A stretch of 32,025 nt of DNA from Thermoleophilia bacterium (GCA_025934995.1 JAICWC010000021.1:1-32025); one strand, 5' to 3'. Positions 23,651-30,696 are shown, numbered from the stretch's first letter. The notes: generated from the sequence alone by a model not told the origin. A program made the numbers and translations.

Positions 23651-24052
23651 CTACTCCAGCGGTAGCTCCTGCCGTCCGGCGAACCCGCCCTCGACCGTGT
23701 GCCAGTAGCGGATCTCGTCCTCACCGAGCTTCCAGCAGAGGAGCACCGTCTCGCCGCGACGCAGCGCCGGAAAGTCGATCAGGCCCTCGTCGAGGTCTTT
23801 GATCTCGACCCCATGCGCGACGATGTCGTCGATCGTCTTCGCAAGCTCGCGCGCGACCCGCTCGACCTCGGCGGCGGTCTCGGCGAGCTCGGCCGGCGGA
23901 ATGCCGCCCCCGTTGCCGCGGATGTGTCCTTCGAGCTCCTCCTGCCGCGTCAAGGCGTCGACGTGCACCTGCCGCTGCTCGACCATGCGCTCGACCAGCG
24001 GGCGGACCGCGGCGAGCTCCTCGTTCGCCTCATCGGGAGTGAAGTAGCGCAC
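23651..24052 (-). CDS. DUF2203 family protein
   Basis: The 133-residue cytoplasmic protein matches DUF2203. It has RYFTPDEANEELAAVRPLVERM at the start, a helical coil region, then GVEIKDLDEGLIDFPALRRG, VLLCWKLGEDEIRYWHTVE and GFAGRQEL at the end. The function of the family is unknown. The GTG at 24050-24052 follows TAGGGT by 6 bases, which suggests a leaderless message that also carries mscS and the penicillin-binding protein gene. Confidence 0.85.
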   Translation of the reverse strand: MRYFTPDEANEELAAVRPLVERMVEQRQVHVDALTRQEELEGHIRGNGGGIPPAELAETAAEVERVARELAKTIDDIVAHGVEIKDLDEGLIDFPALRRGETVLLCWKLGEDEIRYWHTVEGGFAGRQELPLE

Positions 24053-24058
24053 CCTGCA

Positions 24059-24064
24059 ACCCTA
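24059..24064 (-). promoter_or_regulatory. Candidate -10 element for the DUF2203-mscS-PBP operon (leaderless)
   Basis: TAGGGT on the minus strand is followed by 6 bases and the GTG at 24052. It overlaps the first base of the ATG at 24064 on the plus strand, so the two divergent genes must share this space. Confidence 0.4.
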
Positions 24065-24720
24065 TGCAGCACATGACGTCGACGCGTCTCTCCCTCTGGA
24101 TCCTGCTCGTCGGCGGCTTCGCCGCGCTCGGCTACGCGTCGTACGGCAAAAGCAGCGGACACAGCGACGACGTCTACAAACTCTCGACGTTCGCGAACGG
24201 GACGATCCTGTACGCAGTCATCCTCGGCATCGCGCTCGCGATCGCGATCGACCGCTTCGAACTGCTCGCCCTGCGGCGGCCGACGAACATCGCGCTCGCC
24301 GCTCGCATCGCGATCGTGGTCGTGGTCGCGATCTTCGTGATCGAGTGGGCCGTGACGAAGCTGCCGTTCGAGGACCCCGGCAAGGAGCAGGGGCTTGCGC
24401 CGACTCGCTGGATCCCGGGGCACGACGCTGCCTTCGCGGCAAACCTCGTCCTCTTCGTGGCGATCGCACCGTGCGTCGAAGAGATCCTCTTCCGAGGCCT
24501 CGGTCAGTCGTTGCTCCGCCGCTTCGGCTCGGTGCCGGCGATCGTGCTCGTCGGTCTCTTCTTCGGCGCGTGGCACGGCCTGCTGATCGCACTGCTCGTC
24601 CTCGTCCCCTTCGGCTGGGGGCTCGCGTACCTGCGGGACCGGACCGACAGCGTGTATCCGGGGATGGTCGTGCACGCGTTGTTCAACGCGGTCGCCATCA
24701 TCGGCTCGGTGCTCTTCTAG
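24064..24720 (+). CDS. CPBP-family intramembrane metalloprotease
   Basis: The 218-residue polytopic protein has the CPBP (Abi/CAAX-protease) motifs: EE at 139-140 with Arg144 in CVEEILFRGLG, His171 in FFGAWHG, and His204 in VVHALFNA. These intramembrane proteases have few known bacterial substrates. The start is ATG 24064 or ATG 24073; neither has a clear ribosome site. The divergent DUF2203 start lies only 11 bases away. The stop TAG shares CTAG with the opposing DUF151 gene stop. Confidence 0.88.
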   Translation: MQHMTSTRLSLWILLVGGFAALGYASYGKSSGHSDDVYKLSTFANGTILYAVILGIALAIAIDRFELLALRRPTNIALAARIAIVVVVAIFVIEWAVTKLPFEDPGKEQGLAPTRWIPGHDAAFAANLVLFVAIAPCVEEILFRGLGQSLLRRFGSVPAIVLVGLFFGAWHGLLIALLVLVPFGWGLAYLRDRTDSVYPGMVVHALFNAVAIIGSVLF

Positions 24721-25226
24721 TCCTCTTCTTCCGACTCGATCGCGAAGTCTTCGGGAGTGACCTCGTCGAGGAAGTGCTTGAACTTCGCGACCTCGGCCTC
24801 CAGCACTTCGTGGTCGACGTCTTCGCCCTCGAACTCGATCGCCGACTCCGCGATCACGCTGTCGGCTGCGAAGATCGGCGCGTCGGCGCGGATGGCGAGG
24901 GCAATCGCGTCGGACGGGCGCGAGTCGACCTCGATCTCCCGTCCGTCCTGCTGCACGGTGATCTGCGCGTAGAACGTGTTCTCACGCAGCTCGGTGACGG
25001 TGATGCGCACAACCTGCGCCTCGAGCTGCTCGAGCAGCTCGCTCAACAGGTCGTGCGTCATCGGCCGGGGCGGGGCCTGGCTCTGCAGTCGCATCAGGAT
25101 TGCCGCCGCCTCCGGATGACCGATCCAGATCGGCAGGAACTTGTTCCCCTCGGCCGTCTTCAGGAGCACGATCGGCTGCTTGCCAACCAGGTCGAAGCTG
25201 ACCCCGTAGATGTTCATCTCCTGCAA
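24717..25226 (-). CDS. DUF151 bifunctional nuclease family protein
   Basis: The 169-residue protein matches the DUF151 (BFN) family. Its conserved path is GVSFDLVGKQPIVLLK, FLPIWIGHPEAAAI, PRPMTHDLLSELLEQL, TFYAQITV and SRPSDAIALAIRADAPIF, followed by an acidic C-terminal tail (ESEEED). Plant relatives were reported to have DNase and RNase activity; bacterial roles are unsettled. I chose TTG 25226 rather than ATG 25217 because MQEMNIYGV lines up with the common actinobacterial start M-x-E-L-x-V-x-G-V and because GAGG sits upstream at a usable distance. A TATATT -10 lies 17 bases upstream of the TTG. Confidence 0.88.
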   Translation of the reverse strand: MQEMNIYGVSFDLVGKQPIVLLKTAEGNKFLPIWIGHPEAAAILMRLQSQAPPRPMTHDLLSELLEQLEAQVVRITVTELRENTFYAQITVQQDGREIEVDSRPSDAIALAIRADAPIFAADSVIAESAIEFEGEDVDHEVLEAEVAKFKHFLDEVTPEDFAIESEEED

Positions 25227-25243
25227 CGCGGAACCTCGAGCCG

Positions 25244-25249
25244 AATATA
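25244..25249 (-). promoter_or_regulatory. Candidate -10 element for the DUF151 gene
   Basis: TATATT on the minus strand is the best -10 match in this region. It lies 17 bases before the TTG at 25226 and just beyond the stop of the upstream small gene. The leader would be about 11 bases with a short GAGG site. The -35 is weak. Confidence 0.45.
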
Positions 25250-25251
25250 GC

Positions 25252-25425
25252 TCAGGCCGTCGCGGGCAAACCTTCGCCCTCCTCGAGCTCGTCGACGCGC
25301 ACGTCGGACACGTCGCCGGACTCGACGTCGCGCACCGTTGCGAGACGATCCGGCACGCTCATCGGCTCGAGGCCGAGGAGCACAACCGCCCGGCCGCAGT
25401 GGATGAGGACGTCACCGATGTTCAT
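25252..25425 (-). CDS. Small hypothetical protein (57 residues)
   Basis: I do not recognise a family. The protein starts MNIGDVLIHCGRAVVLLGLEPMSVPD, continues with RLATVRDVESGDVSDVRVDELEEG and is acidic at the end. The beta-rich, G-rich start followed by a V-x-D-x-E-S-G turn suggests a small barrel-like fold. ATG 25425 is the natural start; the frame runs on upstream across the divergent gene without meaning. It lies 25 bases before the DUF151 start on the same strand. Codon use looks normal for the window. Confidence 0.55.
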   Translation of the reverse strand: MNIGDVLIHCGRAVVLLGLEPMSVPDRLATVRDVESGDVSDVRVDELEEGEGLPATA

Positions 25426-25452
25426 GGCCGCAGTCCAAGGAATATCGAGCGC

Positions 25453-25473
25453 GGGACGGGTCGCCCGTATCCC
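25453..25473. repeat. Hairpin between two divergent small genes
   Basis: GGGACGGG (25453-25460) pairs with CCCGT and CCC (25464-25468, 25471-25473) around a TCG loop with a 2-base AT bulge. A second CGTCCC at 25475-25480 could pair instead with the same left arm. It lies in the 75-base region between the starts at 25425 and 25501. Confidence 0.4.
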
Positions 25474-25500
25474 TCGTCCCAGATGCCTCGTTAGAGCCAC

Positions 25501-25749
25501 GTGGACGGTCTCTGGCTGCGCGACCTGGAGTCGCTCGAGGCGATCTCGCAGGATGACGACACCCGGCGCATCTTCCTGCGCATGGCCGCGATGTCGCACG
25601 ACGGCCGGCTCCCTGGGTTCATCGACCAGATCGCGCGCGACGAGGACCTCGACGACGAGACGAAGGGGCACCTGACCGAGCTCGCAGAGGATCCCTCCTT
25701 CCTGCTCGCCGTCGAGGACTACCTGCGCCGTACCACCTTTTTTCACTAG
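25501..25749 (+). CDS. Small hypothetical protein (82 residues)
   Basis: No family is recognised. The protein is acidic and looks fully helical: MDGLWLRDLESLEAISQ is followed by DDDTRRIFLRMAAMSHDG, a DEDLDDETKGHLTELAEDP stretch and a basic end LRRTTFFH. There is no signal peptide or membrane helix. The GTG at 25501 has no strong ribosome site. The gene is divergent from the 57-residue gene and ends 38 bases before tRNA-Ile. Balanced composition and clean codon use support a real gene. Confidence 0.55.
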   Translation: MDGLWLRDLESLEAISQDDDTRRIFLRMAAMSHDGRLPGFIDQIARDEDLDDETKGHLTELAEDPSFLLAVEDYLRRTTFFH

Positions 25750-25769
25750 TCGGGCGCACGCCGCGTCGC

Positions 25770-25775
25770 TACACT
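25770..25775 (+). promoter_or_regulatory. Candidate -10 element for tRNA-Ile
   Basis: TACACT lies 12 bases upstream of the tRNA 5' end at 25788, a normal distance for a short precursor leader. No convincing -35 is seen 16-18 bases upstream. Confidence 0.4.
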
Positions 25776-25787
25776 GGCGCCCGCGTT

Positions 25788-25861
25788 GGGCGATTAGCTC
25801 AGTTGGTTAGAGCGCCGCTCTGATAAGGCGGAGGTCCGTGGTTCGAATCCACGATCGCCCA
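25788..25861 (+). tRNA. tRNA-Ile (GAT)
   Basis: The acceptor GGGCGAT (25788-25794) pairs with ATCGCCC (25854-25860), the D stem is GCTC/GAGC, the anticodon stem is CCGCT/GGCGG with one T-G pair, and the T loop is TTCGAAT. The anticodon GAT is at 25822-25824. The discriminator is A25861 and CCA is not encoded. It stands alone, outside an rRNA operon. Confidence 0.96.
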
Positions 25862-25874
25862 TCACCGAACCGGT

Positions 25875-26651
25875 CTACGCGAGCAGGAGGCGGCTCATCC
25901 GCCGCCGCGCGAGCCAGATTCCGGCGAGCCCGAGCGCGACGAGATACCCCGCGTCCACGAGCTGGAACGGCCCGACCGTGCCGAGCGTCAGCGAGCGGAT
26001 GAGCGTGATCGCGTGGTACAGCGGCGAGACCCGCACGAACCACTGGATCGCCACCGGGTAGACCGACAGCGGATAGAACGTCGCGCTGAACAGGAACATC
26101 GGCAGCTGCACGATCTGCACGAGCTCGAGGTCCTGCCACGTGCGCACGAACGTCGACGCGCCGATGCCCATCCCCGCGAACGCGAACCCGACCACCATTG
26201 CGGCCGGCAGCGCGAGGACAGCCCACCACGAATGCATCAGTCCGAACGCGGCAACCGTGACGATGAAGCCGATCGCGTACATCACCCCGCGCATCTGGGC
26301 CCAGATCGTCTCGCCGACCGCCACGTCCCCCGGCCCGAGCGGCGTCGCGAGCACCGAGTCGTACACCTTCGCGTAGCGAAGCTTCCAGAAGACGTTCGTC
26401 AACGCGTCGTTCAGCGCGCCGTTCATGGCCGACGACGCGAGCAGCGCAGGGGCGACGTAGCTCGCGTACGAGACGCCGTGGATCTTTCCGACGAAGTGCC
26501 CGAGCCCGACGCCGATCGAGAAGAGATAGAAGAGCGGCTCGAAAAAGCCGCTGAAGATCGTCATCCACGCGTGCCGGTAGACGAGCACGTTCCGCTCGAT
26601 CAGCAGGTGTCCCCGCGTCCGCGACCGCAGTGAGAACGCGAGCGCGCTCAT
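25875..26651 (-). CDS. ABC-2 type exporter permease (second permease)
   Basis: The 258-residue protein has six membrane segments and the ABC-2 pattern: RNVLVYRHAWMTIFSGFFEPLFYLFSIGVGLG at the start, AKVYDSVLATPLGPGDVAVGE in the cytoplasmic loop, and PMFLFSATFYPLSVYP in the later half. It pairs with the similar permease encoded just upstream to form a membrane channel driven by the ATPase at 27409-28332, most like NodJ/DrrB systems. The substrate is unknown (drug, lipid or oligosaccharide are typical). ATG 26651 overlaps the upstream stop by 4 bases. The 3' end is 13 bases from tRNA-Ile on the opposite strand. Confidence 0.88.
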   Translation of the reverse strand: MSALAFSLRSRTRGHLLIERNVLVYRHAWMTIFSGFFEPLFYLFSIGVGLGHFVGKIHGVSYASYVAPALLASSAMNGALNDALTNVFWKLRYAKVYDSVLATPLGPGDVAVGETIWAQMRGVMYAIGFIVTVAAFGLMHSWWAVLALPAAMVVGFAFAGMGIGASTFVRTWQDLELVQIVQLPMFLFSATFYPLSVYPVAIQWFVRVSPLYHAITLIRSLTLGTVGPFQLVDAGYLVALGLAGIWLARRRMSRLLLA

Positions 26652-27409
26652 TTGATCAGCTTCTTCGTGTACGCGCGATGCGCGACGTACACACCCGCCG
26701 CGATCACAACGAGGAAGTACGCGACATGTGCGAGCGCGCGCGACCATGTCAGCGTGCCCAGCGTGCACCCGCGCACGAAGTCAACGGCATTCCAGAGCGG
26801 GGTTGCGTACGCGAGCTCGCGCAAGCCGTGCGGTAGTCGCGTGATCGGAAAGAACGTTCCCGAGAAGAGGAACATCGGCATGATCACGAAGCGGAAGAGC
26901 GGGTTGAACGGATCGTTCTCCGCGCTGATCGCGAGCGCCGACACCCAGCCGGCGAGCGACAATCCGAGCAGCACCCCGATCGGGACGGCGAGCAGCGCGA
27001 GCGCCGAGTGCACCACCCCGAAGAACGTGATGATCAGGAGATAGACGGCGGTGACCGACGCCGCGCGCGTTGCGACGTACAGCAGATGGCCGAAGAGCAT
27101 GTCGACGATGCGCAGCGGCGAGGCGAGCATCGCGTAGTAGCTCTTCGACCACAGGACCGCGCCGCGCACGGGAAAGGCGGACTCGATCGTCGCCACCTGC
27201 ATGCCCACCGCCGCAAGCAATCCCGGCGCGACGAAGTCGAGGTACGGGACGCCGAGCGGATGCGCGCCGTGGTTGACGACCTTGCCGAGCCCCACACCCA
27301 TCGCCGTCAGATAGAGCAGCGGATTGAGGATGCTCGACGCAATCGTCCCCTTGAAGATCCGCCGATAGACGATCAGCCAGTACTCGTACGACCGGAGCGC
27401 GTACGACAT
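26648..27409 (-). CDS. ABC-2 type exporter permease (first permease)
   Basis: The 253-residue protein has six membrane segments with SYEYWLIVYRRIFKGTIASSILNPLLYLTAMGVGLG at the start, SYYAMLASPLRIVDML in the loop and PMFLFSGTFFPITRLP in the later half, closely paralleling its neighbour. The two permeases are probably ancient duplicates that form a heterodimer. ATG 27409 overlaps the ATPase stop by one base (TGATG), so the three genes are coupled. Confidence 0.88.
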   Translation of the reverse strand: MSYALRSYEYWLIVYRRIFKGTIASSILNPLLYLTAMGVGLGKVVNHGAHPLGVPYLDFVAPGLLAAVGMQVATIESAFPVRGAVLWSKSYYAMLASPLRIVDMLFGHLLYVATRAASVTAVYLLIITFFGVVHSALALLAVPIGVLLGLSLAGWVSALAISAENDPFNPLFRFVIMPMFLFSGTFFPITRLPHGLRELAYATPLWNAVDFVRGCTLGTLTWSRALAHVAYFLVVIAAGVYVAHRAYTKKLIK

Positions 27410-28332
27410 CAGTCGACGAGCGTGCGGCCGGTCAGACGGAGGAAGACGTCTTCGAGGGTGGAGCGCCGAACGAGGACGCTCTGCGGATGCAGCCGCTCGT
27501 GTGCGACGGGCACGAGCGCGTCGCCGTCGTCGGTGTAGAGCAGCAACCGGTCCGGCAGAACCTCGATGCGCGCCACCTGCCCGTCGAACGTCTCCGGCTC
27601 GACGGTCGGCGGCTCGGCGCTGAACCGCAATTCGACGACTTCGCGCGTCGACAGCCGCCGAATCAACTCGAGCGGATGCCCTTCCTCCGCGATCTTGCCG
27701 TTGTTCATGATCACGAGCCGGTCGCACAGCTGCTCCGCCTCGTCCATGTAATGCGTCGTCAGCACGAGCGTCGCGCCGCGCTGCTTCAGCCGGAAGAGCC
27801 GGTCCCAGACGAGGTGGCGGGCTTGCGGGTCGAGGCCCGTCGTCGGCTCATCGAGCAGCAGGACGTCCGGCTCGTTGACGAGCGCGCGAGCGATCGTCAG
27901 CCGCCGCTTCATGCCGCCCGACAGAGACTGGACCTTGCTCGTGCCGCGCTCGGACAGCTGCACGAACTCGAGGAGCTCCCTCGCGCGCCCGCGCACCTCC
28001 TTCCGCGACAGGCCGAAGTAGCGCCCGTACACGAAGAGGTTCTCGTGGACGGTCAGCTCCATGTCGAGCGTGTCCTCCTGCGGGACGACTCCGAGGCGCG
28101 CGCGGATCTTCGCACCTTCCTGCACGGGGTCCATGTCGAGGATCCGCAGCGAGCCGCCGCTCGGCGGCGAGACGCAGCCGATCATCCGCATCGTCGAGCT
28201 CTTGCCGGCGCCGTTCGGGCCGAGAAAGCCGAACGCCTCGCCCGGCTGCACCGCGAAGTCGATGCCGTCGACGGCGGTGAAGTCGCCGAAGCGCTTGATC
28301 AGGCCCTGCGCGTGGATGAGCGGCGCGGACAC
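27409..28332 (-). CDS. ABC exporter ATPase (DrrA/NodI-like)
   Basis: The 307-residue ATPase has Walker A GPNGAGKSS, the Q-loop VPQEDTLDMELTVHENL, the signature LSGGMKRRL, Walker B LLLLDEPTTGLD, the switch His in LTTHYMDEAE and a C-terminal extension of about 80 residues with the STLEDVFLRLTGR end typical of DrrA/NodI exporters. It drives the two permeases that follow. The GTG start lies 15 bases after the parB stop. TACGGT (28346-28341) ends 8 bases before it and could be its own -10, inside the parB 3' end. Confidence 0.92.
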   Translation of the reverse strand: MSAPLIHAQGLIKRFGDFTAVDGIDFAVQPGEAFGFLGPNGAGKSSTMRMIGCVSPPSGGSLRILDMDPVQEGAKIRARLGVVPQEDTLDMELTVHENLFVYGRYFGLSRKEVRGRARELLEFVQLSERGTSKVQSLSGGMKRRLTIARALVNEPDVLLLDEPTTGLDPQARHLVWDRLFRLKQRGATLVLTTHYMDEAEQLCDRLVIMNNGKIAEEGHPLELIRRLSTREVVELRFSAEPPTVEPETFDGQVARIEVLPDRLLLYTDDGDALVPVAHERLHPQSVLVRRSTLEDVFLRLTGRTLVD

Positions 28333-28347
28333 GCCGCGTGACCGTAT

Positions 28348-29193
28348 CTACAACCGCTCGAGCGCTTCCACGATCTCCGCGAGCTCGTGCTCGTCGGCGA
28401 ACGTGAGCTCGATCCGGGACGCGGTGACGCGGGCGCGGTAGCCGATCAGCCGCTCGAGTGCGTCGCGTGCGCGGGCGGCGAGCGCGGGGTCGACCGGCAC
28501 CGTGCGCGCACGCGGCTTCTGCCGTGCGCCGGCCCACTTCGCACGCTGCTCGGCGGCGCGGACCGACAATCCCTTCTGCACGATCTCCCGCGCGAGCCGG
28601 CGGCGCCCTTCGTGATCGGGCACTGCGAGCACCGCGCGAGCATGTCCTTCGGTCAGCTGGCCGCGCTCCACCATCCCGAGCACGTCGTCGGGCAGGTCGA
28701 GCAGACGGATCCGGTTCGAGACGGACGGCTTCGAGCGGCCGACGCGCTCCGCGACGTCGCCGAGCGACAGCTGGAACTCGTCGAGCAGCACCGCGTACGC
28801 GCGCGCCTCCTCGACCGGAGTCAGCTGCTCGCGCGCGACGTTCTCGATCAGGCCGAGCAGCAACGTGTCGCGATCGTCCGTCTCGCGGACGACTGCGGGC
28901 ACGGTCGGAAGCCCGGCCTCCCGCGCGGCGCGCCAGCGGCGCTCGCCCGCGACGATCTCGTAGCCGCCCGCGGCGCGAGGGCGCACGAGCAGCGGCTGGA
29001 TGACGCCTTGGTGCTTGACCGACTCCGCGAGACCGGAGCCGGCCTCGCCGTCGAAGCGCCGGCGCGGCTGCTTCGGGTTCGGGTGGACGGCGTCGACCGG
29101 CAGCTCGAGCAGCTCGGGCCCCGTGGCCTCGATCCCGCCGACGAGCACCTCGAGCCCGCGCCCGAGGCCTCTGCGATTAGGCGCGCTCGACAA
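28348..29193 (-). CDS. parB: Chromosome partitioning protein ParB
   Basis: The 281-residue protein has RRGLGRGLEVLVGG at the N-terminus, the CTP-binding core with NPKQPRRRFD and GERRWRAAREAG, ENVAREQLTPVEEARAY, a helix-turn-helix (SLGDVAERVGRSKPSVSNRIRLL), and a C-terminal dimerisation domain. It binds parS near the origin and spreads as a CTP-dependent clamp. The TTG at 29191-29193 is the only start that includes the conserved N-terminus; it overlaps parA by 17 bases. No good parS lies within parAB; the nearest CACGTG candidate in the window is at 15574-15589. Confidence 0.95.
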   Translation of the reverse strand: MSSAPNRRGLGRGLEVLVGGIEATGPELLELPVDAVHPNPKQPRRRFDGEAGSGLAESVKHQGVIQPLLVRPRAAGGYEIVAGERRWRAAREAGLPTVPAVVRETDDRDTLLLGLIENVAREQLTPVEEARAYAVLLDEFQLSLGDVAERVGRSKPSVSNRIRLLDLPDDVLGMVERGQLTEGHARAVLAVPDHEGRRRLAREIVQKGLSVRAAEQRAKWAGARQKPRARTVPVDPALAARARDALERLIGYRARVTASRIELTFADEHELAEIVEALERL

Positions 29194-29929
29194 GCTCCAT
29201 CGCCACCTTCCAGTACGCGTCGGCGCCGCGGGACCGGCGGTCGTACGCGATCGCGGGCAGCCCGTGTGACGGCGCCTCCGCCAAGCGAACAGAGCGCGGG
29301 ACGGTCTGGTCGAAGACGAGCCGGCCGAAATGCTTGCGCACCTCGGCCTCGACGTCCTGCGCGAGCCGCGTGCGCGAATCGACCATCGTCAGGAGCACAC
29401 CGCCGATCCCGAGTTGCGGATTGAGGCGGCGCCGGATGAGATCGATCGACTGCATCAACTGCGACAGGCCCTCGAGCGCGTAGTACTCGGCCTGCACCGG
29501 CACGAGCACGCGGTCCGCGGCGGCGAGCGCGTTGACGGTCAGCGGGCCGAGCGACGGCGGGCAGTCGAGGAAGACGAACGAGTACTGCGACGAGCCGGAC
29601 GCGAGCGCCTCCTTGAGGTAGCGCTCGCCGTCCGCGCGCTGTGCGAGCTCGACGACGGCGCCTGCGAGCTCCGGCTTCGACGGCACGAGGTCGAGGTTCG
29701 CGAACTGCGTGTGCTTCGCGAGCTCCGAGAGCGGCGCGCCGTCGAGCAGGTCGTAGCTCGACGATCCGTTCGCGCGCATGCCGAGCCCGGAGGTCGCGTT
29801 CGCCTGCGGGTCGAGGTCGACGACGAGCGCACGCTCGCCGGCTTCGGCGAGGCAGGCCGCGAGGTTGATCGCGGTCGTCGTCTTGCCGACGCCGCCCTTC
29901 TGGTTCGCGAGCGCGTAGATCTTCGCCAT
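29177..29929 (-). CDS. parA: Chromosome partitioning ATPase ParA/Soj
   Basis: The 250-residue ATPase has the deviant Walker A NQKGGVGKTTTAINLA at residues 9-24, VDLDPQANATSGLG, FLDCPPSLGPLTVNAL and EYYALEGLSQL. It moves ParB-parS complexes along the nucleoid. ATG 29929 follows GGGGAG by 3 bases. The frame stays open far upstream without similarity. A perfect palindrome TGTCGCGACA lies 12 bases upstream of the start and may be an operator. Confidence 0.96.
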   Translation of the reverse strand: MAKIYALANQKGGVGKTTTAINLAACLAEAGERALVVDLDPQANATSGLGMRANGSSSYDLLDGAPLSELAKHTQFANLDLVPSKPELAGAVVELAQRADGERYLKEALASGSSQYSFVFLDCPPSLGPLTVNALAAADRVLVPVQAEYYALEGLSQLMQSIDLIRRRLNPQLGIGGVLLTMVDSRTRLAQDVEAEVRKHFGRLVFDQTVPRSVRLAEAPSHGLPAIAYDRRSRGADAYWKVAMELVERA

Positions 29930-29940
29930 CGGCTCCCCAT

Positions 29941-29950
29941 TGTCGCGACA
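29941..29950. promoter_or_regulatory. Palindrome TGTCGCGACA upstream of parA
   Basis: A perfect 10-base palindrome lies 11-21 bases upstream of the parA ATG in the divergent region with the Cys-motif gene. Its position over the likely parA promoter fits an autoregulatory operator, but no protein can be named from the sequence. Confidence 0.35.
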
Positions 29951-29963
29951 GTGGCGGACGCGG

Positions 29964-29991
29964 TTGAAATCCGGTGCCCCGGCAATAGCAA
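29964..29991 (+). promoter_or_regulatory. Possible promoter of the Cys-motif small gene
   Basis: TTGAAA (29964-29969) and TAGCAA (29986-29991) with a 16-base spacer would start transcription near 29998, 15 bases before the TTG. The -10 is weak at its last base. Confidence 0.3.
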
Positions 29992-30012
29992 CTTGAGGGC
30001 AGAAGGGACCGA

Positions 30013-30297
30013 TTGAGCGAATCAGACGAACAGCGGAAGCGGCGGCGCATGAACGCCGACCGACGGAGGCGCTTCGGGGCGGCGAACCGCGTCCTCGCGC
30101 TTCTGTGCGAGTGCGGCGAGATCGACTGCCACCGGACGGTCGTCCTGACGGCGGCGGAGTACGACGCGCTCCTCCCTGGAAAGGTCGTCCACGGCGACCA
30201 CGGCTCAGCCGAGTGGCCGCTTCTTCGCGACCCCGACGCGGCGAGGGAAGCCGGGAGCCGGCTCGAGCTTCGGCACGACGACGAGCCCGTCGCGTAG
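30013..30297 (+). CDS. Small Cys-motif protein, conserved hypothetical
   Basis: The 94-residue protein begins with a charged segment (SESDEQRKRRRMNADRRRR) and then has ALLCECGEIDCHRTVVLTAAEYDALL. Many actinobacterial small proteins share this C-E-C-G...C pattern followed by V-x-L-T-x-x-E-Y; their function is unknown and a metal site is possible. The TTG at 30013-30015 is chosen because AGAAGGGA sits 5 bases upstream. The last 93 bases overlap the 3' end of rsmG on the opposite strand, and the C-terminal part looks less conserved. Confidence 0.75.
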   Translation: MSESDEQRKRRRMNADRRRRFGAANRVLALLCECGEIDCHRTVVLTAAEYDALLPGKVVHGDHGSAEWPLLRDPDAAREAGSRLELRHDDEPVA

Positions 30298-30696
30298 CTG
30301 CGGCTCGCCGCCGCCGACCTGCGCCGAAACGCGCCCCACGAGGTCGAGGTCCGCCGACGGCCCGAGCCACAAGATCGCGAGCCCGCCGGGCGCGACGAGC
30401 GGCAGTACCCATTCGACTGCGGTCGCCGGCTGCGCGAGCGCCTTGGCGAGCGCAACGCCGTAGCGGTCGACCGGCTGCTCCTCGGCGCGGCCCCAGACGA
30501 CTTCGGTGTTCGGAGGCGCGTACGTGCGCAGGAACTCCGCCTTTCGCCGCTCCGCCTCGACGAGCGTAAACGCGCGGTCCGGCAACTCGAGCGCGAGCGG
30601 GATCCCGGGCGAGCCGCCTCCTGAGCCGACGTCGACAACGTCGCCCGTGGACGCACGCAGCAGCGGCAACGCACGCAGCGCGTCGTCGAGCAACAT
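30205..30696 (-). CDS. rsmG: 16S rRNA (guanine-N7) methyltransferase RsmG, start unclear
   Basis: The 163 residues from ATG 30696 contain the SAM-binding DVGSGGGSPGIPLALELP, the VEAERRKAEFLR strand, WGRAEEQP and a normal C-terminus PGFPRRVGVAKKRPLG. RsmG methylates G527 of 16S rRNA. The order yidC-jag-rsmG-parA-parB confirms it. The same frame upstream of the ATG still reads like RsmG (WLRAVLATPG, LTSIKDADEARA) to about 30777, next to the jag stop, but offers no ATG, GTG or TTG. The true start may be a CTG at 30777 or 30759, or the enzyme is N-terminally shortened. Confidence 0.85.
   Translation of the reverse strand: MLLDDALRALPLLRASTGDVVDVGSGGGSPGIPLALELPDRAFTLVEAERRKAEFLRTYAPPNTEVVWGRAEEQPVDRYGVALAKALAQPATAVEWVLPLVAPGGLAILWLGPSADLDLVGRVSAQVGGGEPQLRDGLVVVPKLEPAPGFPRRVGVAKKRPLG

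Noticed and set aside
24064-24720. Abortive infection (Abi) defence gene
   Set aside because: CPBP proteases are sometimes labelled Abi, but no other defence gene lies nearby and the gene sits among housekeeping genes.
25426-25746. Longer form of the 57-residue minus-strand gene
   Set aside because: The extension is antisense to the 82-residue gene and has no start or sequence support.
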